NCBI RefSeq assembly: GCF_002157835.1
Contig: NZ_CP020809.1
Span: 1,426,001 to 1,490,000, forward strand
Reading direction: 5' to 3'
Source: Mycobacterium dioxanotrophicus
GTDB taxonomy: Bacteria > Actinomycetota > Actinomycetes > Mycobacteriales > Mycobacteriaceae
Length of the DNA: 64,000 bases
Part shown: piece after piece, positions 17,965 through 27,240 of the stretch
Layout: the number at the start of each line of letters is the position of its first letter
How positions within the stretch are numbered: the stretch's first letter is position 1
Notes under the pieces: model-generated
What the model was told of the DNA's origin: nothing
The model's database searches: none
Seen by the model: the letters and a program-made list of their open reading frames with translations, nothing else
Made by a program: the position numbers and the translations under genes

Positions 17965-18528
17965 ATGATTACCTGCCTGACGCATACCGCCGCGACTGCG
18001 CGTCACGACGCGACCCGCCCCACGGGGAGGAAGAAGAACCATCGCGGCTTCCTCACCGCGAGCATGCTCTTGACCGTTGGTTGGACCACTCTGTGGTCAA
18101 TCAACGCCGTAGGGAACACGGAACTCAGCGCGGGCGCACCGTCGGTGCAACTGGCGGGCGCCGTCACGAGCATGGAAGGGACCGACGAACCGCACGTGCA
18201 AGCCCTCTCCGGACCCCCGATCCCGTTGGAACCCGCCTCGACGGTGAGCCAGCGCAATGCGGTACGTACTGCCAAGGACTACCTCGACTACACCGCCTTT
18301 TCCCGTACGGGGCTCGTCCGGCAGTTGGAATACGAGGGTTTCTCAACTGACGACGCGACTTTCGCCGTCGACCACATCGCCGTCGACTGGAATGAGCAAG
18401 CCGCGAAAGCTGCCAAGGACTACCTGGACTATTCAGGATTCTCCCGTAGCGGACTCATCGATCAACTCGAGTACGAAGGATTCACTCCGGCTCAAGCGGC
18501 CTACGGGGCCACCGCAGCGGGGCTGTAG
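17965..18528 (+). CDS. Ltp-like exported protein with two repeat units
   Basis: 187 aa from an ATG with GGAG at 17953-17956 (8 nt spacing). A basic N-terminus and one hydrophobic stretch (GFLTASMLLTVGWTTLWSI) form a signal peptide or anchor. After a Pro/Ser linker come two tandem Ltp units of about 45 residues, each with AKDYLDY, then FSR-GL, then QLEYEGF, with VDWNEQAAK between. Ltp was described as a lipoprotein blocking phage DNA injection in streptococcal phage TP-J34, and the repeat is widespread in actinobacterial surface proteins. There is no clear lipobox Cys here, so it may be membrane-anchored rather than lipidated. Confidence 0.78.
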   Translation: MITCLTHTAATARHDATRPTGRKKNHRGFLTASMLLTVGWTTLWSINAVGNTELSAGAPSVQLAGAVTSMEGTDEPHVQALSGPPIPLEPASTVSQRNAVRTAKDYLDYTAFSRTGLVRQLEYEGFSTDDATFAVDHIAVDWNEQAAKAAKDYLDYSGFSRSGLIDQLEYEGFTPAQAAYGATAAGL

Positions 18529-18568
18529 ATCGCCGGCCACATCGGCGGTGGACCCGACCCGGCTTGTC

Positions 18569-18946
18569 ATGTCCAACTCCTACGAGCAGATTCGCGGCCA
18601 CCTGGCTCATGCGGAAGGCGTCGAGTCCGCCGCACAACCGCGACACCTGCGGCTCGTCTTGGCGGAGGTCGGCGAGCTACTCGGCAAGCAGCCGGCTCGC
18701 GCCGTCGTCGACGACGAAGTATCCATCGCGGCAGCGGGAAAGAGTTCGGGCCTTACCGAGAACGCCGTCGGGGCCAGCTTGGCCAACACGTCCAGGCTGG
18801 CCCCGTACGCCACCACGGGAGGTCGAGTTGGCGCCGAGAATGTCCGGCGCGCCCGCAATGACAAGTGGGCCAACGCCCAGCGGGCGGCAGCGGCCTGCCT
18901 TGAACCGAGGCGGTTCAAACCGCGCAGAAACGCCAAGCGCTCCTAG
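18569..18946 (+). CDS. Small hypothetical, possible DNA-binding protein
   Basis: 125 aa (MSNSYEQIRGHL start). The helical N-half is followed by a stretch around GLTENAVGASLANTSRL, which could be a helix-turn-helix, and a strongly basic C-terminus (RFKPRRNAKRS). No family recognised. It lies 40 bp after the Ltp-like gene and 20 bp before the next small gene, so it is probably in one transcript with them. Confidence 0.55.
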   Translation: MSNSYEQIRGHLAHAEGVESAAQPRHLRLVLAEVGELLGKQPARAVVDDEVSIAAAGKSSGLTENAVGASLANTSRLAPYATTGGRVGAENVRRARNDKWANAQRAAAACLEPRRFKPRRNAKRS

Positions 18947-18966
18947 CATTTCCAAAAGGATCAACC

Positions 18967-19248
18967 ATGGCCAACCAGAACCTCAGCCACCTTAAAATCC
19001 TTCTCAACAGGCCCGGATCGATGCAATCGATCAAGTCGGACGTCATCGGCGGATCTCACGCCTTCCGCAGCGAACAGCGCGATGCCGAGAGACAATCTGC
19101 CGTGGCCCTGGCACAGTTCGGAGGCGTCCGCGAACGTCGCCAGATACCGCGGCGCGCGATTGAACGACTCCGTCGCCGTTATGCCCGAGTTCACCGCCCA
19201 TCAGCGTTCCGAGTTCTCCCACGATTAGCCGAGCCAACTGAGATGTGA
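18967..19248 (+). CDS. Small basic hypothetical protein
   Basis: 93 aa, with AAAGGA 6 nt before the ATG. Arginine-rich C-terminal half. No recognised domain. Member of the short same-strand gene run 17.9-20.1 kb. Confidence 0.45.
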   Translation: MANQNLSHLKILLNRPGSMQSIKSDVIGGSHAFRSEQRDAERQSAVALAQFGGVRERRQIPRRAIERLRRRYARVHRPSAFRVLPRLAEPTEM

Positions 19249-19260
19249 GATAGGAGTTCC

Positions 19261-19731
19261 ATGGTCCATAACGGCGAATGCCGTCCCAATCCGATTTGGT
19301 CAGAGATCGAAGAGATCCTGATCAACCACCCTCGTACCCGTTACGCCAAGGTATTGCTAGGCATGCGACGTGGGCTCACCGACGCTGAGATGTCGGAGGA
19401 GGCAATCCGAGCAGGCGAACCAATCAATGCTGAGAGTGTTGCTCAGGTCCGCCGGCTGGTGCGACTGTCGCTTGACGACCAATTGGCGCCCGCCCCTTCG
19501 GATGCCGCGGAGCAGGCGGGGCTCTATCGCGAGCTGTTGAACTATCGGTGCTCACCACAACTGACCCAACACATCAACACCAAGCTGGCCAAGTTGCGGG
19601 AGCGAGACTCCAAGATTCCGCTGACGCCGCTCGGTCAAGTCCATCTCGGCGCGAACGATCCAGCGAAGCCAGGAAAGTCGGAACGGTTGTGCAGTGAGTG
19701 CTATATGGTGCATGCCGGAGAGTGCCCATGA
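19261..19731 (+). CDS. Hypothetical protein with C-terminal Cys cluster
   Basis: 156 aa, with AGGAG 5 nt before the ATG. A helical N-terminal half (MRRGLTDAEMSEEAIRAG looks HTH-like) is followed by a linker and a terminal CSECYMVHAGEC that could bind a metal; another Cys is at residue 7. No family recognised. 12 bp after the preceding small ORF, so probably co-transcribed. Confidence 0.6.
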   Translation: MVHNGECRPNPIWSEIEEILINHPRTRYAKVLLGMRRGLTDAEMSEEAIRAGEPINAESVAQVRRLVRLSLDDQLAPAPSDAAEQAGLYRELLNYRCSPQLTQHINTKLAKLRERDSKIPLTPLGQVHLGANDPAKPGKSERLCSECYMVHAGECP

Positions 19732-19830
19732 GCCATACAAGCAGCGACCGTCCGATCTCGCCTCAGTCACTCGGCAGACATCATGCTGGAGCCCGACACC
19801 GCTTGAATACCCTGGAATAGGGTTGCCGGC

Positions 19831-20148
19831 ATGGCATTCAGTGGGGTCGCGACATGGGGACTCTGGGGCGGGTTCACGGTCATTGTGGCCGGTATGTTCG
19901 GCGCCGCCTTCCTTGACGGACGGCAGCGCCAGCGAAAAATATACTGGGTGGGCTGGCTCGCCGGCGGCCTGATTATGACTGTGGCAGTCGCAGCTCAGCA
20001 TCCCGACCGCAGCCTTGGCATCGCAGGGTTCTGCGCCGCCATGTCGGTCCTAATCGCGTTCTTCAGGACTCCATTTCTCAAGATCGGCGGCAAGATCTAC
20101 GCAGCATCGGCAGGTGACCGACAACCAGACCCGCCCGAGGATGGTTAG
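19831..20148 (+). CDS. Small membrane protein
   Basis: 105 aa with about three hydrophobic helices (WGGFTVIVAGMFGAAF, WLAGGLIMTVAVAA, LGIAGFCAAMSVLIAFF) and a short acidic tail. No family recognised. Last gene of the small-ORF run before the SWIM gene. Confidence 0.55.
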   Translation: MAFSGVATWGLWGGFTVIVAGMFGAAFLDGRQRQRKIYWVGWLAGGLIMTVAVAAQHPDRSLGIAGFCAAMSVLIAFFRTPFLKIGGKIYAASAGDRQPDPPEDG

Positions 20149-20253
20149 TGCGTGCACTACTACCAACCCGGTCGACGGGCAGCCACTGGAACCTGATTTG
20201 GGTGTGCCCCGTAGTGCTCGCGACGAGGCGCCGCAATCCGGCACCATAGCGAT

Positions 20254-21911
20254 ATGCCGCTCTCTGAATCGACCCTGCTCCAGGCGGCCGGTGATCTGAT
20301 CTTCGCCCGCGGCGAAGACTACGTCCGGTATGTGCGAGGTCTCCGCACCACAGAGTTCAAGGCGTACGCGTCGATCCAGGGCAAGCGGGTGTACACCGTC
20401 GAGCTCGACTGGTCCGGTCCGCAACTCGAGGGGTTCTGCACTTGCCCGCACCACGCCGACGGCAACTTCTGCAAGCATCTGGTCGCCGTCGGACTCGCCG
20501 CGATTGACAGTGGTCGGGTCGCGGTCGACGACGCGAGCACCACCGACGATGCACTGCAAGCCGTCGTCCAAGCGATGGACGTCGACGAGCTACGTGACCT
20601 GGTCCTGACACTCGCGCGGCGCGACCCCGGGGTGCGCCGGATGCTGGAGGTCCGTGCCACGACGGCGTCCGGTGACGACGCGCAGGCCAAAGCGGAGTTC
20701 GAGGCTTACGTGCGAAACACGTTGACGTTCCGCGGTTATATCGACTACCGACGGTCCTTTGAGGTCGCTGGCGCGGCCAGTGACATGCTCGACGAACTCG
20801 AGACCCACGTCAACAGCGGTGCCGCCGAACTCGTCCGACCAGCCTTGCTGCTCGCGCTCACAGAAATGCGCGAGATCATCGGGAAGGTTGACGATTCTGA
20901 TGGAGTGATCGCAGAGCAATGCCAGCGGGCCGCCGACCTCTACGCGCAGGCCTGCCGACTGGGCAACCCCGATCGAGTCGAACTCGCGACGTGGCTGGTG
21001 AAATTCCGCGCCGACTCGCCGGGATGGCCGAACCTGGTCCTGGCCGACTTCGTGGACGCGTTCGACGAGAAGGCACTGGCGACCTACCGCCGCGCGGTGG
21101 CAGCGCTCGACCGCAAGCTGGCCGACCGTGATCACTTGCACCGCTTCGAAGTCGACGCCATGCTGCTTGAGCTTGCCGATCATGACGGCGACCTCGATCG
21201 GGCCGTCCACCTGCTCAGCCAGGGTGACCATCCGCAATACGGGGCCATCGTCGAGCGGTTGCGCGCAGCCGGACGCGCCGAGGATGCGGTGGCATGGATC
21301 GATCGCGCCGTGGCCGCGGGACGCATCAGCAGCTACGGCGGCGGCAACGAATACTGGCTGAGTCCGGACTTCGTCGCCGCGACATACAAAGCACTGGGCC
21401 GCATTGAGATGCGGTCGCGGCTCTTCGCGCCGACCTCGTCCGGCAGCCGTCAGTCGAGAACTACCGCGTTCTCCTCGATTTCGCGGCCGGCGTCGACCGC
21501 TCCGAAGCTGAACACACGTGGGCGTTGGAGCATGCGGGACAACTGGCCGCCGACCGCTTCGCGGCCGGCGCACTCCTGGTCCAGCTCCTCATGAGCGATG
21601 GCGATATGGAGGCCGCGTGGCAGGCTGCTGACCGTTACGTTCCCGGCTGGGCCTGGAAGGAATTGTCGGTGCGAGGCGCCGACACTCGACCCGTCGACGC
21701 TGCAGACCTGTATCGCCCGGGGCTTGAGAAGGATCTGCGGTACCCCGACTCCAAGCTGTACCCGGACATCGCCGAGCGACTGGCGACAATGGCCGAGCTC
21801 TATGAAAAAGGCGGTCGCAGTGCTGATTTCGCGTCGTTCATCGCGCGGATCCGTCAGGACTACCGCAAGCGTCCCGCACTGATGAAAGCACTCGACGCCA
21901 AGCGACTCTGA
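20254..21911 (+). pseudogene. SWIM zinc-finger protein, single frameshift
   Basis: N-terminal SWIM zinc finger, CTCPHHADGNFCKH, with ligands C62, C64, C73 and H75 (CxC-x8-CxH). A long helical repeat region follows (SDMLDELE, HLLSQGDHPQYGAIVERL). The frame from 20254 runs to a dead end after GRIE at about 21405. The homologous continuation (ALRADLVRQPSVENYRVLL... to KALDAKRL) lies one frame away and ends at 21911. Restoring one G near 21408 (gag-gat-gcg) rejoins them into a protein of about 552 aa. SWIM domains bind DNA or protein. As sequenced the C-terminal 30% is lost. Confidence 0.75.
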
Positions 21912-21953
21912 ACGACAGCCGAAGATGTCAGTGCCCGTGCGTAGCCTCCATTT

Positions 21954-23075
21954 ATGAACGACAAACGACGAGCACGCAGGGCCAAACAGGTTCGACGTGA
22001 CGCGCGACGGACGAAGAAGCGCAACGCGCAGAGCGCCACAGCGCTGAGCGATTTCGCCCGAAAAGCACTGGCGCGCAGGCATCCGCTCGATCTGCTGTCC
22101 ATTGCCAGCCTGCTGGTGAATGTGGCGAAACCTGACCCGCTCGGCAACGAGACGTATGTGGACAGCGTTTTGGGCGCCTTGATCGAGGTGCCGAATCGGG
22201 AGACGACGGCACTGTTGGCCGTGATTGCCGAACTGTTCGATGACGACCCCACGGCACAGCTGCGATGTCGTGAAGAGCTGGCCGAACGCGACGAGCATCT
22301 GCCGCAGTGGATTCCCGCTCTCTCGCAGGTCGACGTGTACCGGGCGGTGCGCAGAAGCCATGTGCTCGGCGATGCCGACGAAATCGTGCTCGGTATGCGC
22401 ATCGATGGCGAGCATGAGCTGACGGTCGCGGTTTGGATCGACCACACCATGCTGTCGGGCATTGCCGACGCAGGCGTTGTGCCGAAACCGATCGACACGG
22501 CCCTTGTCCGCGTGGCCGAACTAAGCGCCGATGCCGATGTCCTCGAAATGAGCGTCGCCGATGCCCGCGCGTGGCTCGAAGATGCGCTCGCCAAGCCAAC
22601 ATTCGGACAGGAAACCCAGACCTGGCCGCTCTATCGAGCGCTCGTGCAGTGGTTGGCCCGTCGGCTTCCCGAAGGCGGTGAGCACCGCTGGCAGGCGATG
22701 GACTGGCCGGAGATTGAGGAGCTGTGCGACAGGTTCTTTGCCACAGAGTGCGCCGCACCGTTCACCGACTCCGGCCATCGGGAGCTGCTGCTGGAGCTCC
22801 TCGATGATGAGCGAGATCCGTTGCGGTGGAGCACGACGCGGGTCGAACAGGCGATCGGCAGCGCGCACCACTACGACTGCGACAGGATCCCGCTGGAGGT
22901 CACGCTGGACGCACCGGACCTGCTGCGTGCGTTCATCCCATTCGCTCACGTGCAGAGGGGAATTCGAGATGAGCTGACGTCGCGAACGCTCGCGGTGATC
23001 GACGCACTGAGGTCGAGTTACAAACGCGGGGTGCTGAAGGAGGCGGAGTACTGGGGTTACCTCGACGCCGGCTAG
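21954..23075 (+). CDS. Hypothetical protein
   Basis: 373 aa, intact. A very basic N-terminus (RRARRAKQVRRDARRTKKR) is followed by a largely helical acidic body with no recognised motif. It begins 42 bp after the SWIM gene on the same strand, so the two may function together. Unknown function. Confidence 0.65.
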   Translation: MNDKRRARRAKQVRRDARRTKKRNAQSATALSDFARKALARRHPLDLLSIASLLVNVAKPDPLGNETYVDSVLGALIEVPNRETTALLAVIAELFDDDPTAQLRCREELAERDEHLPQWIPALSQVDVYRAVRRSHVLGDADEIVLGMRIDGEHELTVAVWIDHTMLSGIADAGVVPKPIDTALVRVAELSADADVLEMSVADARAWLEDALAKPTFGQETQTWPLYRALVQWLARRLPEGGEHRWQAMDWPEIEELCDRFFATECAAPFTDSGHRELLLELLDDERDPLRWSTTRVEQAIGSAHHYDCDRIPLEVTLDAPDLLRAFIPFAHVQRGIRDELTSRTLAVIDALRSSYKRGVLKEAEYWGYLDAG

Positions 23076-23103
23076 TGACGCTTCGGCGTGACCACGTGCA
23101 ACC

Positions 23104-23874
23104 TCACGGATGGAGGTTCCACTGCCCGCAATCCTGGGCCAGGACATCGTTGACGTCGACTGAGAGTCCGCCGACCGCCGGGCCTGGATTCGAGGCGGTG
23201 CTCACCACACGCTGGTAGAGAACCGCGGCAGGGTATACCTGCCCGCCGGACCAGGAGCGTGTCTGCCACGCCCACACGCGACCGGGCGTGCTCGACCTCC
23301 CGATGACACCGTCGGCTGCGGCCCATTGGCACGGGTTGATCCCGGCATAGATGCCGGTGCGCTGCGGTCCGAGCACCGAGTTGATGCCACGAAACCACGG
23401 CAGCGCGACGCTGTTCCAGGTGTTGCGGTCGATGTCCTCGTCGACGCTGAAGAAGATCGGCGCACTCCGGCCACCGCCTGCGGCGGTATGCAGCTGCCAG
23501 GCCGTGCGGGCGTCGGCGACGCCACCGGCATACCCGCGCCTGAAGTCTGACGGTGCCGTGCCGCCCGGCTTGCCGTATTGGTAGTTGCTGACGATCACAA
23601 GACCGGCGGCGGTCAGCGACTGGGCGTACGGAAGGGTGATCGGCTTGGCGCCGAAGGATGACCCAGGACGCGATGTCGAGACGTAGTTGATCACCCCGGA
23701 GTGGCCGGCGGCGCGGATATCGCGGGCCGGAATCTGGCGCGCGGCGAAGTCGATCAGCGTGGGCGCAGCGGCGGACGCTGTGGGCGTGCCGGCGCATGCC
23801 GATGCTGCGCCCAGTCCGACCAACGCCGAGGCCGCGGTGGCATAGCGCAGCACGTCACGCCGGGAAACCTGCAC
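23104..23874 (-). CDS. DUF1906 glycoside-hydrolase-like Tat-exported protein (Rv2525c-like)
   Basis: 256 aa from a GTG at 23874. A twin-arginine signal (SRRDVLRY, then a hydrophobic stretch to about residue 35) predicts Tat export. The mature part starts TLIDFAARQIPARDIRAAGH and contains GVINYVSTSRPG, FFSVDEDID and GIYAGINPCQWA, the TIM-barrel signature of DUF1906. The M. tuberculosis homologue Rv2525c is a Tat-exported cell-wall-associated protein whose loss alters beta-lactam response. Monocistronic, convergent with the 373-aa gene. Confidence 0.85.
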   Translation of the reverse strand: MQVSRRDVLRYATAASALVGLGAASACAGTPTASAAAPTLIDFAARQIPARDIRAAGHSGVINYVSTSRPGSSFGAKPITLPYAQSLTAAGLVIVSNYQYGKPGGTAPSDFRRGYAGGVADARTAWQLHTAAGGGRSAPIFFSVDEDIDRNTWNSVALPWFRGINSVLGPQRTGIYAGINPCQWAAADGVIGRSSTPGRVWAWQTRSWSGGQVYPAAVLYQRVVSTASNPGPAVGGLSVDVNDVLAQDCGQWNLHP

Positions 23875-24059
23875 CGCTCGACGGTAACAAAGTGACTGCT
23901 GAGACTGTTGTTGCCTCGCGAGTCGAGTTCGATTCAATATCAGACCGTTATGCGACCGGTGTCCGTCCCGACGCCATCTGCGACGCCGTGACACGACTGG
24001 GTCGCGCGCCAAAGCTCCAAGTCAGTGACGTGGCACGGCAGCGTGGTGTGGCGGACGCG

Positions 24060-26033
24060 TCAGCTGTCGACCTTCACATCCCGCCCGGCAGTCTTCTGCG
24101 TCCACTTGTACATCCAGCCGACGACAAGCACGAACGCGATGATCCCGATGATCTCGGCGAGGTTGCCGGTGTTGCTGGTGAAGATCGCAAAGGGGTCTTC
24201 GCTGCCGGTGCCGGCGACGAACCCGGCGAAGATGACGCCGTAGAGGCTTTCGCCGACGATCATGCCGGTGGCCAACAGGACACCGAGGCGTTTCTTGCGT
24301 TCGACGTTGCCGCCGGTCCGGTCGGCCCAGCGGTTGTAGAAGTAGCCCAGCAACGCGCCGAACGGGATGATCAGCGTCAGGCTCATCGGCAGGTACATGC
24401 CCATCCCGACGGCCAGCGGTGGCAGGGCGAATCGCGATGTGCGCGTGAGTATCTCGTCGATGATGATCACCGCGACGCCGATCGCGGCGCCCAGCCCGAT
24501 CAACGACCAGTTCAGCGATCCGCCGAACACGCCTTTGGTCAGCGAGGAAATCAGCGCGGCCTGCGGCGCGGCGAGGGCGTTCTCCTTAGCGCCGGGCGCA
24601 CCGAGGAACCCGAACGCGCGCTGCATCAGGTCGAGCACCGGCGGGATGATCGCCGAACCGAACAGCACGCCAATCACCAACGCCACCTGCTGTTTCCACG
24701 GGGTGGCGCCGACCAGCTGGCCGGTCTTGAGGTCTTGCAGGTTGTCGTTGGAGATCGTGGCCACGCCGAAGGTGACGGCCGTGACGAACAGGGTGAAGGC
24801 GATCAGCGCGGTGGACTGGCTATCGCTGGTGTGGCCGAACACCAGCTTGATCACCAGCGCGGCGATGAGCACGGTGAGGATGCCGACGCCGGAGATGGGG
24901 CTGTTCGAGGAGCCGATCAGGCCGGCCATGTACCCGCACACCGCCGCGATCACCAGGCCGATGAGGAAGACGAACACCAGGCTCGCCACGATGATCCCCG
25001 CCGCACCGCCTTGCAACGCGGTGCCGCGGGTGAATTCCCACAGCAGCAGGGCGATCGGGAGCAGCATCACGACGACGGTGCCGATCACGATGGGGAAGGG
25101 GATGTCGCGTTCGGTGATGTCGACGAGCTGGCCTTGCCGGCGGTTGCGCGAGGAGGCCAGCGCGTCGGTGATGCCTTTGATGATGGGGCGCAGGATCTTC
25201 AGCAGCGTCCACACCGCGGCTACGGCGATCGCGCCGGCTCCGATGAACCGCACCTCGTGCACGAACGCGGTATCGATGACGTCGGCGAGTGACTCGCTGC
25301 CGCCGAACGCGCCGCTGGTGCGGATCGGCAGCATGATGCCGAACGAGATGACGAGCCCGACGAGCATTGCGATGCCGACGGTCATCCCGACCAGATGCCC
25401 GACGCCGATCAGGGCCAGCGACAGGCTGGCGCCGAACATCGAGCCGCCGGAGCCGATGCGGTAGTAGGCCGACACCGAGTTGGAGAGCACCTTGAGGTTG
25501 GCCAGCAGCCCGAACGCGGCGGAGATCACTGAGCCGAACGTGATGACGCGGATACCGATGCGGTTGTCCTCGACACCTCCGCTGCTGTCACCGACCTTGA
25601 GCACCTCGGCGGCCGCGACCCCTTCGGGGTAGGGCAGATCCGAGCCGGTCACCAGGGCGCGGCGCAGCGGGATGGAGTACATGACGCCGAGGATGCCGCC
25701 GACCGCGCACACGGCCACGGTGATCCAGTAGGGGAACCCGGTCCACCAGCCGATCATGATGAGCCCGGGCAGCACGAAGATGATGGCCGAGAGGGTGCCC
25801 GCCGCCGAGGCGACGGTCTGCACGATGTTGTTCTCCACGATGGAGTGGTTGGCGAAATTGCGCAGGATCGCCATCGAGATCACCGCGGCGGGAATGGCGG
25901 TGGCGAACGTCAGGCCGACCTTGAGGCCGAGGTAGACGTTGGCGGCGGTGAACACCAGCGTGATCGCTCCGCCGAGCAGGATCCCCCGGACGGTCAGTTC
26001 ACGCAGCGTGGATGTGGTGGGTGACGCGGTCAC
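24060..26033 (-). CDS. OPT-family oligopeptide/metal-chelate transporter
   Basis: 657 aa from a GTG at 26033 with AGAGGGG upstream; the longer frame to 26180 lacks a plausible N-terminus. About 15 transmembrane helices. OPT signatures are PYPEGVAAAEVL (about residue 145), NVYLGLKVGLTFATAIPAAV near the N-terminus, and GYMAGLIGSSNSPISG in the middle. OPT proteins are proton-coupled importers of peptides or siderophore-like chelates. No binding protein or ATPase accompanies it. Long plus-strand frames across this gene are antisense shadows. Confidence 0.92.
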   Translation of the reverse strand: MTASPTTSTLRELTVRGILLGGAITLVFTAANVYLGLKVGLTFATAIPAAVISMAILRNFANHSIVENNIVQTVASAAGTLSAIIFVLPGLIMIGWWTGFPYWITVAVCAVGGILGVMYSIPLRRALVTGSDLPYPEGVAAAEVLKVGDSSGGVEDNRIGIRVITFGSVISAAFGLLANLKVLSNSVSAYYRIGSGGSMFGASLSLALIGVGHLVGMTVGIAMLVGLVISFGIMLPIRTSGAFGGSESLADVIDTAFVHEVRFIGAGAIAVAAVWTLLKILRPIIKGITDALASSRNRRQGQLVDITERDIPFPIVIGTVVVMLLPIALLLWEFTRGTALQGGAAGIIVASLVFVFLIGLVIAAVCGYMAGLIGSSNSPISGVGILTVLIAALVIKLVFGHTSDSQSTALIAFTLFVTAVTFGVATISNDNLQDLKTGQLVGATPWKQQVALVIGVLFGSAIIPPVLDLMQRAFGFLGAPGAKENALAAPQAALISSLTKGVFGGSLNWSLIGLGAAIGVAVIIIDEILTRTSRFALPPLAVGMGMYLPMSLTLIIPFGALLGYFYNRWADRTGGNVERKKRLGVLLATGMIVGESLYGVIFAGFVAGTGSEDPFAIFTSNTGNLAEIIGIIAFVLVVGWMYKWTQKTAGRDVKVDS

Positions 26034-26202
26034 CTCGGCCCCCTCTTGGTCGCAGTTGCTGAATAACGGTAGGCGTCGAACCGCCGTGTCGCGGCGGATC
26101 GGCACAGCGGACTGAGCGGACGGCAATCCGCATGCTTGTTCGGCGCAGTACAGCGAACTCTCTGCTAGGCGAATTGTCATACCCTGCTGGGATAATCGGT
26201 TC

Positions 26203-27054
26203 GTGACGCAAACAATTCATCACCGTCTTCACATCCTGGAAGCCGCTGATTGGAAGGATGGTCTGATCACCATTCTTGAGCCACGTTCGCCGTACCGGCC
26301 CTGGCGATACGGGTTTGGCGAGACCCGGCCCGGCGACTACGCAATCCTGGTGCTGGGCACCGATCCCTCCTCGGTGTTGACGGTGCTCGCCCGCATCGAC
26401 CACGAGGGTGGATTCGGTGGTGCGGTGCTCAACCCGTACGCCGCCGATCTCGTGGACCTGACGACGCTGGCGATGGTGCTCGGTCTGAGCGACGCATTTG
26501 TCAGCTGGCGACTCGACGACGATGACGCAGAACGGGTGATCCTCGCTCTGCACGAGAGTCCGGTGCATGGGGAACCGCATTACCGGTGGGGGCATTCATC
26601 GGTGGCTGCCGCGCGAAACTTACTGCGCTTCGGTGGCGACTGTCACGGCTGTGGCGTCGCGATCGATTTGAGCGAAGCTGATGCTCGCGAAAAGGTACAT
26701 GTCCACACGGTCGATCCGCTGCCGCGTCCGGACCCGGACTTGCCGATCAGGAGCTCAGACAGTCCACGCCTGCGGGGTCCGCTACGCACGTCGCTGCGGG
26801 GCGCAGCCAAGGACTGGCCGGCGGTTCTGTGCCGTCGCTGCCACGGCCGCATGCAGGCCGACGGCTGCCGGTCTTTCGTCGACTTCCGGTTCGCCCAGAA
26901 TCCGGAGTGCCCACGCTGCGGAAGCCAACGGACGCAGTCGATTCAGTACGGCATGCCTGCGGATCCCGGTTCATGGGGACCGTGGCTGCACATCGGAGGC
27001 TGCTGTCCGTGTGAGGAGAAGTGGCGCTGCTCGGTGTGTGACCACGAGTGGTGA
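26203..27054 (+). CDS. Zinc-cluster hypothetical protein
   Basis: 283 aa from a GTG at 26203. The N-terminal half is a mixed domain (GDYAILVLGTDP). The C-terminal half has four CxxC pairs: CHGC (about 146), CRRCHGRM (about 211), CPRCGSQ (about 235) and CPCEEKWRCSVCDHEW at the end. They probably bind two or more zinc ions. No nuclease signature is certain, although CRRCHGRM resembles the end of an HNH-type finger. Function unknown. Divergent from the OPT gene. Confidence 0.65.
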   Translation: MTQTIHHRLHILEAADWKDGLITILEPRSPYRPWRYGFGETRPGDYAILVLGTDPSSVLTVLARIDHEGGFGGAVLNPYAADLVDLTTLAMVLGLSDAFVSWRLDDDDAERVILALHESPVHGEPHYRWGHSSVAAARNLLRFGGDCHGCGVAIDLSEADAREKVHVHTVDPLPRPDPDLPIRSSDSPRLRGPLRTSLRGAAKDWPAVLCRRCHGRMQADGCRSFVDFRFAQNPECPRCGSQRTQSIQYGMPADPGSWGPWLHIGGCCPCEEKWRCSVCDHEW

Positions 27055-27197
27055 TCACTGATGCGAATGGGATCTCACTGGTGGCCTGGCCTCATCGAGA
27101 TGATGTTCGCCCTGATGGATTCTGGAAGACGCTGACGCGGTGGCTGTCATCGCCGGTCGACATGAGCATGGACCTGTCACTCCTTTCGGACCACAAT

Positions 27198-27229
27198 TAA
27201 CGCACCTAGCATGGTGTTAATATGCGTTA
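27198..27229. promoter_or_regulatory. Inverted-repeat operator of the RES toxin-antitoxin operon
   Basis: TAACGCA (27198-27204) and TGCGTTA (27223-27229) form a dyad with an 18-bp spacer. A -10-like TAATAT (27218-27223) lies within it. It ends 11 bp before the antitoxin ATG, the usual place for toxin-antitoxin autoregulation. Confidence 0.65.
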
Positions 27230-27240
27230 GGGAGTGTGAA

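Noticed and set aside
23796..25292. 498-aa plus-strand frame across the OPT gene
   Set aside because: Antisense shadow of a high-G+C membrane protein; low-complexity Asp/His/Gln-rich translation with no start signal.
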